Assembly: GCA_034180415.1 (NCBI GenBank)
Contig: JAXFOK010000015.1
Span: 62,001-126,000, forward strand
Reading direction: 5' to 3'
From: CAKMMH01 sp927798255
GTDB taxonomy: Bacteria; Bdellovibrionota_C; UBA2361; CAKMMH01
Length of the DNA stretch: 64,000 nt
Positions 1 through 8,333 of the stretch are shown piece by piece; the first letter of the stretch is position 1, and each line of letters opens with the position of its first letter. The position numbers and the translations under genes are program-made. The notes under the pieces are model-generated. The model had not been told where the DNA came from, made no database searches, and saw only the letters and a list, made by a program, of their open reading frames with translations.

Positions 1-1
1 A

Positions 2-1018
2 ACATTAGGAGTCGATAGAAAGGCAACAAGCGCTGAAATTACAAAGGCGTATAGAGCGCTAGCAAGAAAGTACCATCCGGATGTAAATAAGGAAAAAGGA
101 GCTGAAGAAAAGTTTAAACAGATAAATGAAGCCTACGAGGTCTTAAAAGATCCCGAAAAAAGAAAACTTTACGATTCACTTGGCTCAAACTGGAAAGCAG
201 GGCAGCAATTTGGTGGATTTGATGGTGCGAATTTTGGTGGGGGAGCTAATGGGGGGTTTAGTGAAGCCTTTAAAAGCTTTATGGGAGGAGCTGGAAAAGC
301 CCAAGGAAATCGTACTACTTATAGGACATCTACTAATTTTGATACAGGTACTTTTAGCGATTTTTTTAGCACCCTTTTTGGAGGAGGTGGCTTCTCGGAA
401 GGGTTTGGGGGGGGAGTCCACTCAGATATTTTCTCAAATATGAGCGGGTTCTCTGCTTCAAGACAAGGGTGTAACGCGTCAAATTTTAATGCAGCTCAAA
501 GTGAAAAAAGTCAAGATTTTGACATCACAATAACAGCTAAGGAATGCATCTTAGGGACTGAAAAAATCTTAAATATATCAAAAGGTAGTGTTAATAAAAA
601 GCTTAAAATAAAGATTCCAAAAGGTACGACGCAAGGAAAATTTATTCAAATAAAAGATAAGGAACTAGGTACTATAAAAATAAAAGTTAATGTTATAGAT
701 GACGCAAATATTTCTATTAAAGGAAAAGATATTTATTTAACAGTACCTGTTGAATGCTATGAAGCTGTACTTGGAACAACGCTTGAGTTTAATTCATTCT
801 TTGGAAAGATAAATGTAAAACTTCCAGAAGGCTCTAGTAGTGGTGCAAAGTTAAAGCTAAAAGGAAAGGGGCTTGAAGGTAAAGATGGTGCGGGAGATTT
901 ATATATTGTTATTCAAATAAAAGTTTCAAAAGGCTTAAGTAAAGAACAAAAGGAGCTTTACAAACAATTAGAGAAAATTTCTGAAAATCAAAGTAAAAAA
1001 GAGAGGATATCATTATGA
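2..1018 (+). CDS. DnaJ/CbpA-type co-chaperone, 5' end missing
   Basis: The reading frame is open from base 2 and the N-terminal start lies outside the window. It opens inside the J domain; the HPD tripeptide that stimulates DnaK ATPase is at residues 25-27 of the visible part (ARKYHPDVNK). A Gly/Phe-rich linker follows (about residues 65-160), then the two beta domains of a DnaJ C-terminal substrate-binding region. No CxxCxGxG zinc repeats are present, so this is a CbpA-like (type II) J protein rather than canonical DnaJ. Its stop overlaps the clpB start by 4 bases (ATGA), which implies translational coupling and a joint disaggregation role with DnaK and ClpB. Confidence 0.9.
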   Translation, partial: TLGVDRKATSAEITKAYRALARKYHPDVNKEKGAEEKFKQINEAYEVLKDPEKRKLYDSLGSNWKAGQQFGGFDGANFGGGANGGFSEAFKSFMGGAGKAQGNRTTYRTSTNFDTGTFSDFFSTLFGGGGFSEGFGGGVHSDIFSNMSGFSASRQGCNASNFNAAQSEKSQDFDITITAKECILGTEKILNISKGSVNKKLKIKIPKGTTQGKFIQIKDKELGTIKIKVNVIDDANISIKGKDIYLTVPVECYEAVLGTTLEFNSFFGKINVKLPEGSSSGAKLKLKGKGLEGKDGAGDLYIVIQIKVSKGLSKEQKELYKQLEKISENQSKKERISL

Positions 1019-3648
1019 TAAACTTTAATAATTATACTGTAAAAGCAAGAGAGTGTTTTGAGCTTGCACAAAAAACTTTAGCTAGGATGTCACATCAGCA
1101 ACTTTCAGTAGAACATCTTTTTTATGCAATGCTTGAACAAAATGAAGATATTATAAAAGATATTTTTGAAAATAATAAAATTAATATTAAGTCTTTAAAA
1201 AGTGACACGCAGAAACTATTGGACAGAATTCCAAGTGTTAGAGGTGTTACTCAAGAACTTGATAAGGTGTATGTTACACAAGAACTTCAAAAAGTTTTTC
1301 TTGAAGCTGAGAATGTAAAATTAAGATTTAAAGATGAATATGTATCATTAGAACATATTTTACTTGCTATTTTTGAGGTTGAAAATCCAGTAAAGGAACT
1401 TTTAAAAAGTAAAGGATTAGATCAAAATAAAATTTTACTTTCCCTTGAAACAATAAGAGGAAATCAAAAGATTACTTCTGATAATCCTGAAAGCACGTAT
1501 AACGCACTTAAAAAATACGGAAGAGATTTACTAGAAGAAGCCAAAAGAAATAAACTAGAGCCAATTATAGGGCGTGATGAAGAGATAAGACGTGCTATAC
1601 AAATTCTTTCAAGAAAAACTAAAAATAATCCTGTGCTTATTGGTGAACCAGGTGTCGGTAAGACTGCAATTGTTGAAGGGCTAGCTCAAAGAATTCTTAA
1701 TAAAGAAGTTCCTGAGAGTTTAAAAAATAAAACAATCTTTGCTCTTGATATGGGAGCACTTGTCGCAGGAGCTAAATATAGAGGTGAATTTGAAGAGAGG
1801 TTAAAAGCAGTTTTAACTGAAGTTAAAAAATCAAATGGTAATATTATTTTATTTATAGATGAACTTCACTTAATAGTTGGTGCTGGAAAAACAGATGGTG
1901 CAATGGATGCAGGAAATATGCTAAAACCAATTCTTGCTCGTGGTGAACTTCACTGTATTGGTGCTACGACTCTTGATGAGTATAGGCAATACATTGAAAA
2001 AGACAAGGCACTAGAAAGACGTTTTCAGCCAATTATTGTAAAAGAGCCAAGCATTGAAGATACAATTTCAATCTTAAGAGGTATAAAAGATAGATACGAA
2101 CTTCATCATGGAGTTATGATAAAAGACTCTGCATTAATAAGTGCAGCTAAGATGTCTGCTAGATATATTGGAGATCGATATTTACCTGATAAAGCAATCG
2201 ATTTGGTTGATGAAGCTTGTGCAAGAATTAGAACTGATATCGATTCTATGCCTTATGAACTTGAGGAGGTAAATAGAAAAATAATTGAACTTCAAATTGA
2301 GGAGGCTGCACTAAAAAGAGAAACAGAAACTGATAATCAAATAAGATTACAAGAAATTAAAAAAGAACTTGTAGAATATAAAGAAAAGTTTACAAAATTA
2401 AATTCTCAGTGGAGTACTGAAAAAACTATAATTTCTGAGGTTAGAGAAATTAAGAAAGAAATTGAGAATGTAAAATTTGAAATTGAAAATGCACAGCGTG
2501 CTTACGATTTAAATAAAGTTGCTAAACTTCAACACGGTACTTTGCCTGAGCTTAAAGCTAAGTTAAAAGAAAAAGAAGCACAAATTGAAAACTTCGATAC
2601 TAAGCTTTTAAGAGAAACAGTAGGTGAAGAAGAAATCGCAAATGTAGTTTCTAAATGGACAGGTATTCCACTAGATAGACTTATAGAAACTGAAAGACAA
2701 AAACTTTTAAAATTAGAAGAAAGACTTCATAAGCGAGTTATAGGACAAGATGAAGCTGTAACACTTGTTTCAAATGCAATAATTAGAGCAAGAAGTGGTA
2801 TAAAAGACCCGCAAAAGCCAATAGGAAGTTTTATGTTTTTAGGCTCAACTGGTGTTGGTAAAACTGAGCTTGCAAAAGCACTTGCTGAATGTTTGTTTGA
2901 TAGTGATAAAAATATTGTAAGAATTGATATGAGTGAATATATGGAAGCTCATACGGTTTCAAGGCTTATTGGTGCGCCTCCAGGATACATTGGTTTTGAT
3001 GAAGGAGGACAACTTACCGAGGCTGTAAGAAGAAACCCATATTCAATTGTGCTTTTTGATGAAATTGAAAAAGCACATAGTGATGTTTTAAATATTTTAC
3101 TTCAAGTATTAGATGATGGGCGTTTAACAGATTCAACAGGTAAGCTTGTTGATTTTACAAATACAATTGTAATTATGACATCTAATTTTGGAGCAGAATA
3201 CTTAACTGAAGTTATAAATGGAAATGGTTCTTTAGATGAAGCGAAAGATAATTTAACAAAGAGTTTAAGGACTAAGTTTAAACCTGAGTTTTTAAATAGG
3301 ATTGATGAAATTATAGTCTTTAATCCATTAACTAAAAATGAAGTTCTTGCGATCGTTGATAAGATTTTAAATGAAACGAGAAAACGTTTAAAGGAAATGG
3401 ACTTACTTTTGGATGTATCACAAGGTGCCAAAGAATATATTGCCAGGGTTGCTTTTGATCCAATATATGGTGCTAGGCCAATAAAGAGATATATTCAAAA
3501 TACGCTTGAAACACTTATTGCTAAAACACTTATTAAAGAATCAGTTCCTAAAGGTGCTACGCTTTGTGTTCTTCTTAAAAATAATAATGGAGATAATGCT
3601 AACAATACAGAAGATATGCTAGAAGTCGTAGTAAGATTAGAGAATTAA
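1015..3648 (+). CDS. clpB: ClpB disaggregase (Hsp100 AAA+ ATPase)
   Basis: The 877-residue protein has the full ClpB order: two N-terminal Clp repeats (about 1-150), AAA-1 with Walker A GEPGVGKT near residue 210, a long coiled-coil M domain (about 400-530), AAA-2 with Walker A GSTGVGKT near residue 610, and the C-terminal D2-small domain. The M domain separates it from ClpA/ClpC. It is a cytosolic hexamer that threads aggregated proteins and works with DnaK/DnaJ; the coupled upstream J-protein gene fits this. The start is the ATG overlapping the dnaJ-like stop. Length and motifs are normal for the family. Confidence 0.97.
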   Translation: MINFNNYTVKARECFELAQKTLARMSHQQLSVEHLFYAMLEQNEDIIKDIFENNKINIKSLKSDTQKLLDRIPSVRGVTQELDKVYVTQELQKVFLEAENVKLRFKDEYVSLEHILLAIFEVENPVKELLKSKGLDQNKILLSLETIRGNQKITSDNPESTYNALKKYGRDLLEEAKRNKLEPIIGRDEEIRRAIQILSRKTKNNPVLIGEPGVGKTAIVEGLAQRILNKEVPESLKNKTIFALDMGALVAGAKYRGEFEERLKAVLTEVKKSNGNIILFIDELHLIVGAGKTDGAMDAGNMLKPILARGELHCIGATTLDEYRQYIEKDKALERRFQPIIVKEPSIEDTISILRGIKDRYELHHGVMIKDSALISAAKMSARYIGDRYLPDKAIDLVDEACARIRTDIDSMPYELEEVNRKIIELQIEEAALKRETETDNQIRLQEIKKELVEYKEKFTKLNSQWSTEKTIISEVREIKKEIENVKFEIENAQRAYDLNKVAKLQHGTLPELKAKLKEKEAQIENFDTKLLRETVGEEEIANVVSKWTGIPLDRLIETERQKLLKLEERLHKRVIGQDEAVTLVSNAIIRARSGIKDPQKPIGSFMFLGSTGVGKTELAKALAECLFDSDKNIVRIDMSEYMEAHTVSRLIGAPPGYIGFDEGGQLTEAVRRNPYSIVLFDEIEKAHSDVLNILLQVLDDGRLTDSTGKLVDFTNTIVIMTSNFGAEYLTEVINGNGSLDEAKDNLTKSLRTKFKPEFLNRIDEIIVFNPLTKNEVLAIVDKILNETRKRLKEMDLLLDVSQGAKEYIARVAFDPIYGARPIKRYIQNTLETLIAKTLIKESVPKGATLCVLLKNNNGDNANNTEDMLEVVVRLEN

Positions 3649-3712
3649 TAATGTTGGATTTATGAAGCATGCGTTGTCAAGGGCTATAGTAGAAGTACGA
3701 ACGTATGGCGGG

Positions 3713-3754
3713 CCGAGTGATACTTGAAAAGCAAAGCTTTTCAAGGGAACTCGG
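3713..3754 (+). terminator. Hairpin terminator after clpB
   Basis: A two-step inverted repeat: CCGAGT (3713-3718) pairs with ACTCGG (3749-3754), and CTTGAAAAGC (3723-3732) pairs with GCTTTTCAAG (3736-3745) around an AAA loop. A T-rich run (TTGTCTTTTT) follows. It lies about 65 bases past the clpB stop and looks like a Rho-independent terminator, possibly derived from a palindromic repeat. Confidence 0.6.
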
Positions 3755-3953
3755 TTGTCTTTTTATCATCTTTTCTATCCATTAATTTTAAAAGCTTTTT
3801 AATTTGTTGTCTTTATTATTTATTTTACATTTATAGTTCATTCATTATTTACTTTACTGAAACAAAACAAAAGCTTAAAACATCATACTAATAAAGGATC
3901 AGGGTATTATTTTCCTTGGATACATAAAGTTAATTTATTTTAGAGGTAATAGT

Positions 3954-4517
3954 ATGCTGAACCATTCATCAATTTTATCAATTATTAAAAGCTTATACAT
4001 ATATATTAATTGAGCATAATTTTCATCTTTAATGAAAGTGCATATTCAGCTGTAATGCAAAGTCAGGACAAACATGTAATGATGATAGAGAATGTTGCGG
4101 TGGGGCTTGCATGTATGATAATTAAGGTAATAAAGTTTGTAGTTTGCTTTTATGTCAATATGGTACACCTTGTAATAATGACAGTGATTGTGCTACAGGA
4201 ATACTTAATTTAGAATATTTATATTATATGGTTTAGTTTCCGATGGTCAGACAATTATTGAACGAACTTTTGGAGATTTAAATAATATTTTTAATCAATT
4301 AAATTTTTCTTATCCTGTATCAGGATATATATTTTATATGTTACTTATGTTTCCTATTTTTGAAATTTTATTCAAAAAAAATGGGGAATTTTTTAAATTA
4401 AAAAACAAAATAGAACCAATTTTAAAGAGTGATTTTACTACAAAGATTCCGGATTCTTTAAAAAGTATAGATAGTCCGCATTCACGCTATACTATTTATT
4501 ATAGTAAGAAATTATAA
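3954..4517 (+). pseudogene. Decayed gene for a secreted cysteine-rich (knottin-like) protein
   Basis: No intact reading frame exists, but coding-like segments follow one another in different frames. An ATG at 3954 with AGAGG upstream opens 19 codons. Frame 2 (from 4010) then reads a signal-peptide-like stretch ending AYSA. Frame 1 (4036-4236) has ordered cysteines: GQTCNDDRECCGGAC, an in-frame TAA at 4123, then a second block CQYGTPCNNDSDC. Frame 3 from about 4213 to 4517 encodes about 100 residues beginning near SDGQTIIERTFGD, with a hydrophobic stretch. The two blocks share a C-x(n)-G-x-x-C-x-x-D-x-(E/D)-C pattern reminiscent of Dickkopf/EB-type small disulfide domains. I infer a secreted Cys-rich gene broken by frameshifts and a stop; the last segment may belong to a different gene. 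Confidence 0.45.
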
Positions 4518-4525
4518 ACAAATAT

Positions 4526-6046
4526 TTACTTCTTAAACTCCACAAGTGAGTTGAAAAGCTTCTCGTTTGTTATAATTCTAGGCACTTTATTTTGTCCTCC
4601 AAGTTTTCCCCTTGATGCCATCCACATAGAAAAAGTTCCCGGTTTTACAGCTTTTACTTTTGGGGGATTTAATCCATAACCTTCTGCACGATGTGCTTCA
4701 TAGTCTTCATTTCTTTTACAAAGCACTTTATCTATCTTATTTGCAAATATTTGTAATTCATTATCTGTTGGAATTTCTCCCTTAAACTCCACAATGTAAA
4801 GATGTCCTCCAAGCTCTTCTGTGTTTTTTGGAAATAGTGTTCCTACCGAATATTCAGAAATTTGTTTTCCTATTTCTTTTGAGGCAGAAAGTACTGCATC
4901 CTCAACTTCTTCCATTATTATATGTTCACCAAATGATGATAAATAATATGAGGTACGCCCTGTAACTAAAAGACGTGGATTTTCTGTATCAACAAAACGT
5001 ACAGTGTCACCAATAATGTAACGCCAAAGTCCTGCACATGTCGTCATTACTACTGCATAATTTATATCTTTCTCAATATTTCCGACGTGATGCGCTGTAG
5101 GATTTTTGCTTTGAAGTTCATCTACTGGCACAAATTCAAAAAAGATATTGCTATCTAACATAAGTTTCATGCCCTCACCGTACGCTTTATCTTGCATTGC
5201 AATAAAGCCTTCGCTTGCAGGATAAACTTCTCTTAGCTCAACTTTACTTCCTACCATTAAATTTTTAAATGTATCATAATATGGTGAAAAGTTTACACCT
5301 CCATGAACAAGCATCTCTAAATTTGGAAAAATATTTTTAAACGAGATTTCTTTTTCTGGGAAAATTTCTTTGTATTTATTCATAAAAATTAAAATCCAGC
5401 TAGGCACTCCACTTATCATTCTGATATCTTCTTTAAGTGCCATTTTTGCTAACTTATCAATCTTTTCTTCCCAATTTTTAAGAAGCGCTGTCTTCTTATC
5501 TGGAAAATATCTTCCTTGAATCCACCAAGGAATAGTCATCGTGGTAATCCCACTTAAATCTCCACTATAAATTCCTGGAGCTTCTTTTACTAAATCAGTA
5601 CTTCCGCCTAACACAAAACTTTTACCATTTAGCATTTTTGAATTAGGGTTATTAATAAAGTGATATGTTAGAAGATCAAGTCCTGCCTTAACATTACTTT
5701 TAAGCATGTCTTTTGTAAGAGGAATGTATTTAGTGGTACCTGTGCTAGTACCTGAGCTTACTGCATAATAGGGAATTAAGCCTTTATATGTAATATTATT
5801 TAAATATGGAAATGCGTCTTTAAAGTATTCTTTCCAAAAATCATCGTAAGTTCTTAAAGGAACATTATTTTGAAAATCTTTTATAGAATTTATCATTGAA
5901 AAAGAATGTTCTTTTCCAAATTTCGTAGTTTCATTTTTTCTAATTAATTTTAAAAGTTCTTTTTCTTGTGCTTCTTGTGGTTTTAATTTATTTAGATAAT
6001 TATACCTGTATTTTGCATATTGTTTAATTGCAAAGTTTGTTAGCAT
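4526..6046 (-). CDS. GH3-family acyl-adenylate-forming enzyme
   Basis: This 506-residue protein matches the GH3 auxin-responsive-promoter family, ATP-dependent acyl-acid adenylating enzymes that in plants join jasmonate or auxin to amino acids and that occur sporadically in bacteria with unknown substrates. Visible support: the early RYNYLNKLKP... segment, the ATP-binding block AVSSGTSTGTTKYIPLT (about residues 95-112), the later YPASEGF motif and the Tyr-rich TCAGLWRYIIGDTVRF block with the following VTGR hinge region. The length is close to normal for bacterial members. The start is supported by a strong AGGAGG Shine-Dalgarno 7 bases upstream. It stands alone on the minus strand between two decayed regions, so context gives no substrate. 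Confidence 0.9.
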   Translation of the reverse strand: MLTNFAIKQYAKYRYNYLNKLKPQEAQEKELLKLIRKNETTKFGKEHSFSMINSIKDFQNNVPLRTYDDFWKEYFKDAFPYLNNITYKGLIPYYAVSSGTSTGTTKYIPLTKDMLKSNVKAGLDLLTYHFINNPNSKMLNGKSFVLGGSTDLVKEAPGIYSGDLSGITTMTIPWWIQGRYFPDKKTALLKNWEEKIDKLAKMALKEDIRMISGVPSWILIFMNKYKEIFPEKEISFKNIFPNLEMLVHGGVNFSPYYDTFKNLMVGSKVELREVYPASEGFIAMQDKAYGEGMKLMLDSNIFFEFVPVDELQSKNPTAHHVGNIEKDINYAVVMTTCAGLWRYIIGDTVRFVDTENPRLLVTGRTSYYLSSFGEHIIMEEVEDAVLSASKEIGKQISEYSVGTLFPKNTEELGGHLYIVEFKGEIPTDNELQIFANKIDKVLCKRNEDYEAHRAEGYGLNPPKVKAVKPGTFSMWMASRGKLGGQNKVPRIITNEKLFNSLVEFKK

Positions 6047-6313
6047 AAAAAACCTCCTAAATTTTTATATGTAATTATTTCTTTATTTTAACATATTAGA
6101 GTAAAAGTAAGAATGCTATTTTTTTTAATCTGCTACCAGCAGTCAGCTATCAGCTACCCGAAACCTGATTTCTGTTACTTGCAGCCGCGCGGGTTCACCC
6201 AACCCCTGATTCCAGTTTCCGATAAACACTCTCGAATCAGAATAAAAAGGCTTAAATTAAAAAACTTTTTTTAAGCTTTTTTCTTATTGAATTATCAACA
6301 ATTTTATTGCCCC

Positions 6314-6676
6314 CTAAAAGGGTTCTATCGATGGGGGGATTCTTTTATAATGGGATAGACTCACAATATTGCTAAACGCAATATTGTTTCGCTTACCCAA
6401 TCCTAACGCCGCGTGCCACGCACGCTTTATTAGTATCCCTTGCGGGATATTTTTAATTTGTATTTTGAAATCAATATCATTTATGCCAATGTTACTAGCG
6501 TATTCATATAGAAATTCTTTTGCTAGTCTTGTGAGATCTATAAAAATGGTACTGAATTAGTTTTTAAAGGCGCTTTTATAGAGATTATATCGATCATTTT
6601 TTGCAGGCTTAATAGCAAAGACTTTATTATTTCTATGACTATCTTTAAATATATTAATATCATTGTTTTTTTGCAT
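6314..6676 (-). pseudogene. Decayed reading frame carrying palindromic inserts (possibly an ispE remnant)
   Basis: On the minus strand an ATG at 6676 opens 39 codons, stops at TAA (6559-6557), and the same frame continues for 80 more codons to TAG (6316-6314). The second part contains DLTRLAKEFLYEYASNI and then DIDFKIQIKNIPQG, which resembles the segment before the glycine-rich ATP loop of IspE and related GHMP kinases (KxIPxGAGLGGGS). Where that loop should be, the sequence changes to a GC-richer piece full of inverted repeats, translating as RAWHAALGLGKRNN. I infer a dead gene interrupted by a palindromic element. The IspE assignment is weak. Confidence 0.35.
6363..6387. repeat. Perfect 10-bp inverted repeat in decayed region
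   Basis: ACAATATTGC (6363-6372) and GCAATATTGT (6378-6387) flank a 5-base loop. Other small palindromes sit beside it: GCGTG/CACGC near 6410-6424, ATCCC/GGGAT (6435-6448) followed by a T-rich run, and CCCCC/GGGGG near 6311-6336. Together they make a GC-richer palindromic patch in an otherwise AT-rich spacer. Confidence 0.6.
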
Positions 6677-6959
6677 ATGAGACTGAGCTTATAAATATGC
6701 ATGATAAAAGAAGCAATAAGTGTTTCATATAAATTTTATCCTTATTAATGATGACACCAAAAAGATTGGCCGATTTAGATATTAAATGCTTATACAGATG
6801 ATAAACGTTATAATCAAGTTTTTTAAGCCATATTATGTAACTTTTTGTTTTATGATTAGCTTGTTTTTAAGGTTTAATAATTAAAAATTTCTTTAAAAAT
6901 GAGAACTTAAATAGATTATAACTACTTTTCCATAACTAGCTAATTTTAAAATAATTTTG

Positions 6960-6965
6960 TATAAT
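6960..6965 (+). promoter_or_regulatory. Extended -10 box upstream of hisS
   Basis: TGTATAAT (6958-6965) is an extended sigma-70-type -10 element about 50 bases before the hisS start. No clear -35 box is visible, as expected for an extended -10 promoter. The rest of 6677-6950 is AT-rich spacer in which I see no gene. Confidence 0.4.
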
Positions 6966-7013
6966 AAATAAATATTTAAATTTTTATGTATTTTACAAAA
7001 AGTGTGGAAGATT

Positions 7014-8333
7014 ATGAAGTTAAATCCAATTTCAGGATTTCCTGAGCGTTTACCAAATGAAAGAATTTTTGAACAAGAAATAATAGAAAAAATTAAAAAA
7101 ATTTACGAAGCTTTTTCTTTTGTACCACTTGAAACAAGAGCAATCGAGTATTTAAGTACACTTACTTCCAAAGGCTCTGATGATAAAGAAATATATTCAC
7201 TTAAGAGAGCACTTGCTCCTCAAGAGGAACGAGAAAAAGACCCTTTTGCACTTCACTTTGATTTAACTGTACCTTTTGCAAGATATGTTGCTGAGAATTT
7301 ATCAAAATTAAATTTTCCTTTTAGACGTTATCAAGTACAAAAAGTTTGGCGAGGAGAGCGCCCTCAAAAAGGAAGATATAGAGAGTTTTATCAATTTGAT
7401 ATTGATGTAATTTCAAGAGATGAACTTCCTTTATCTTTAGAAGCTGAAGTTTTAGAAGCTTATACTAAAGCTTGGAGCGTTTTTGATAGCTTAGATTTTA
7501 AAATTTATTTTAATAATAGAAAAATTCTTTTAGGCTTTTATGAATCTCTTAAAATTGATGAAAATAAACGAGCAAGTGTTATTAGAGAAGTAGATAAGAT
7601 AAATAAGATTTTTGAAGATGGTGTAAGAGAGGAACTTAAAAAACTTGAAATTAATGATGATGCTATTAATAAAATATTAGAGTTTTCAAAAGTTAAACTT
7701 AGTCCAAAAGATGGCATTAATTATTTAAAATCTTTTAATATAAATAGTGAGCTATTTAAGCAAGGTATAAACGAAATTGAAACTATATTTTCGCTTTTGT
7801 CTGAAAGTACGCTTTCAAAATTTGTGGTTGATTTAAGTTTAGCTAGAGGACTTGATTATTACACAGGAAGCATTTTTGAGGTTAAACTTGATAATTATCC
7901 TGAGTATGGCTCTCTTGGAGCAGGCGGCTCATATCAAAATTTATGTGGAAATTTTATAAATAAACAACTTCCAGGTATGGGGGCTTCTATTGGTATTACA
8001 AGAATAATATCACTTTTAATTGATAATAAGTTGGTAAATTTGAAAAACACTTTAACAAAAGTGTTAGTTGCAGTTTACAATGAAGAGCAAAGAAAAGAAT
8101 GTAACAAGATTGCAAATACTTTAAGAGAATTAGGATGCAACACGGAGGTTTTTTATAAATCTTCAAAGATTGGAAAACAAATAGAGTATGCTGATAAACT
8201 TGGTATTCGCAATGTGATATTTTTAGATCCTGAAAACAATAATAAAATTTCAATTAAAGATTTAATAAATAAAACACAAGAAGATGTTGATGACATATAC
8301 AAGTGGTGGGGGTATGCAAAAAATAGAATTTGA
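7014..8333 (+). CDS. hisS: Histidyl-tRNA synthetase
   Basis: A class II aminoacyl-tRNA synthetase of 439 residues. It opens with NPISGFPERLPNE, then class II motif 1, the motif 2 region with arginine (RRYQVQKVWRGERPQKGRYR at about 108-127), histidine A motif GLDYYTG, and a C-terminal anticodon-binding domain (about 345-435). The intact C-terminal domain and active-site loops argue for HisS rather than the regulatory paralogue HisZ. The ATG at 7014 is preferred to the in-frame GTG at 7002 because the family starts near LNPISGF and a GGA-containing ribosome site precedes it. It overlaps murC by 20 bases, so the two are probably co-transcribed. Confidence 0.93.
   Translation: MKLNPISGFPERLPNERIFEQEIIEKIKKIYEAFSFVPLETRAIEYLSTLTSKGSDDKEIYSLKRALAPQEEREKDPFALHFDLTVPFARYVAENLSKLNFPFRRYQVQKVWRGERPQKGRYREFYQFDIDVISRDELPLSLEAEVLEAYTKAWSVFDSLDFKIYFNNRKILLGFYESLKIDENKRASVIREVDKINKIFEDGVREELKKLEINDDAINKILEFSKVKLSPKDGINYLKSFNINSELFKQGINEIETIFSLLSESTLSKFVVDLSLARGLDYYTGSIFEVKLDNYPEYGSLGAGGSYQNLCGNFINKQLPGMGASIGITRIISLLIDNKLVNLKNTLTKVLVAVYNEEQRKECNKIANTLRELGCNTEVFYKSSKIGKQIEYADKLGIRNVIFLDPENNNKISIKDLINKTQEDVDDIYKWWGYAKNRI

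Noticed and set aside
281..1018. An internal ATG at 281 as the start of the dnaJ-like gene
   Set aside because: The J domain with HPD is readable in the same frame from base 2, so the gene is truncated by the window edge and does not start at 281.
4010..4213. 67-residue plus-strand frame as a real gene
   Set aside because: Its sequence is not protein-like past the first 15 residues, while another frame over the same bases has ordered cysteines; it is part of the decayed gene.
6369..6560. 63-residue plus-strand frame over the decayed region
   Set aside because: It runs antisense to a better-supported minus-strand remnant and through palindromes; no ribosome site.
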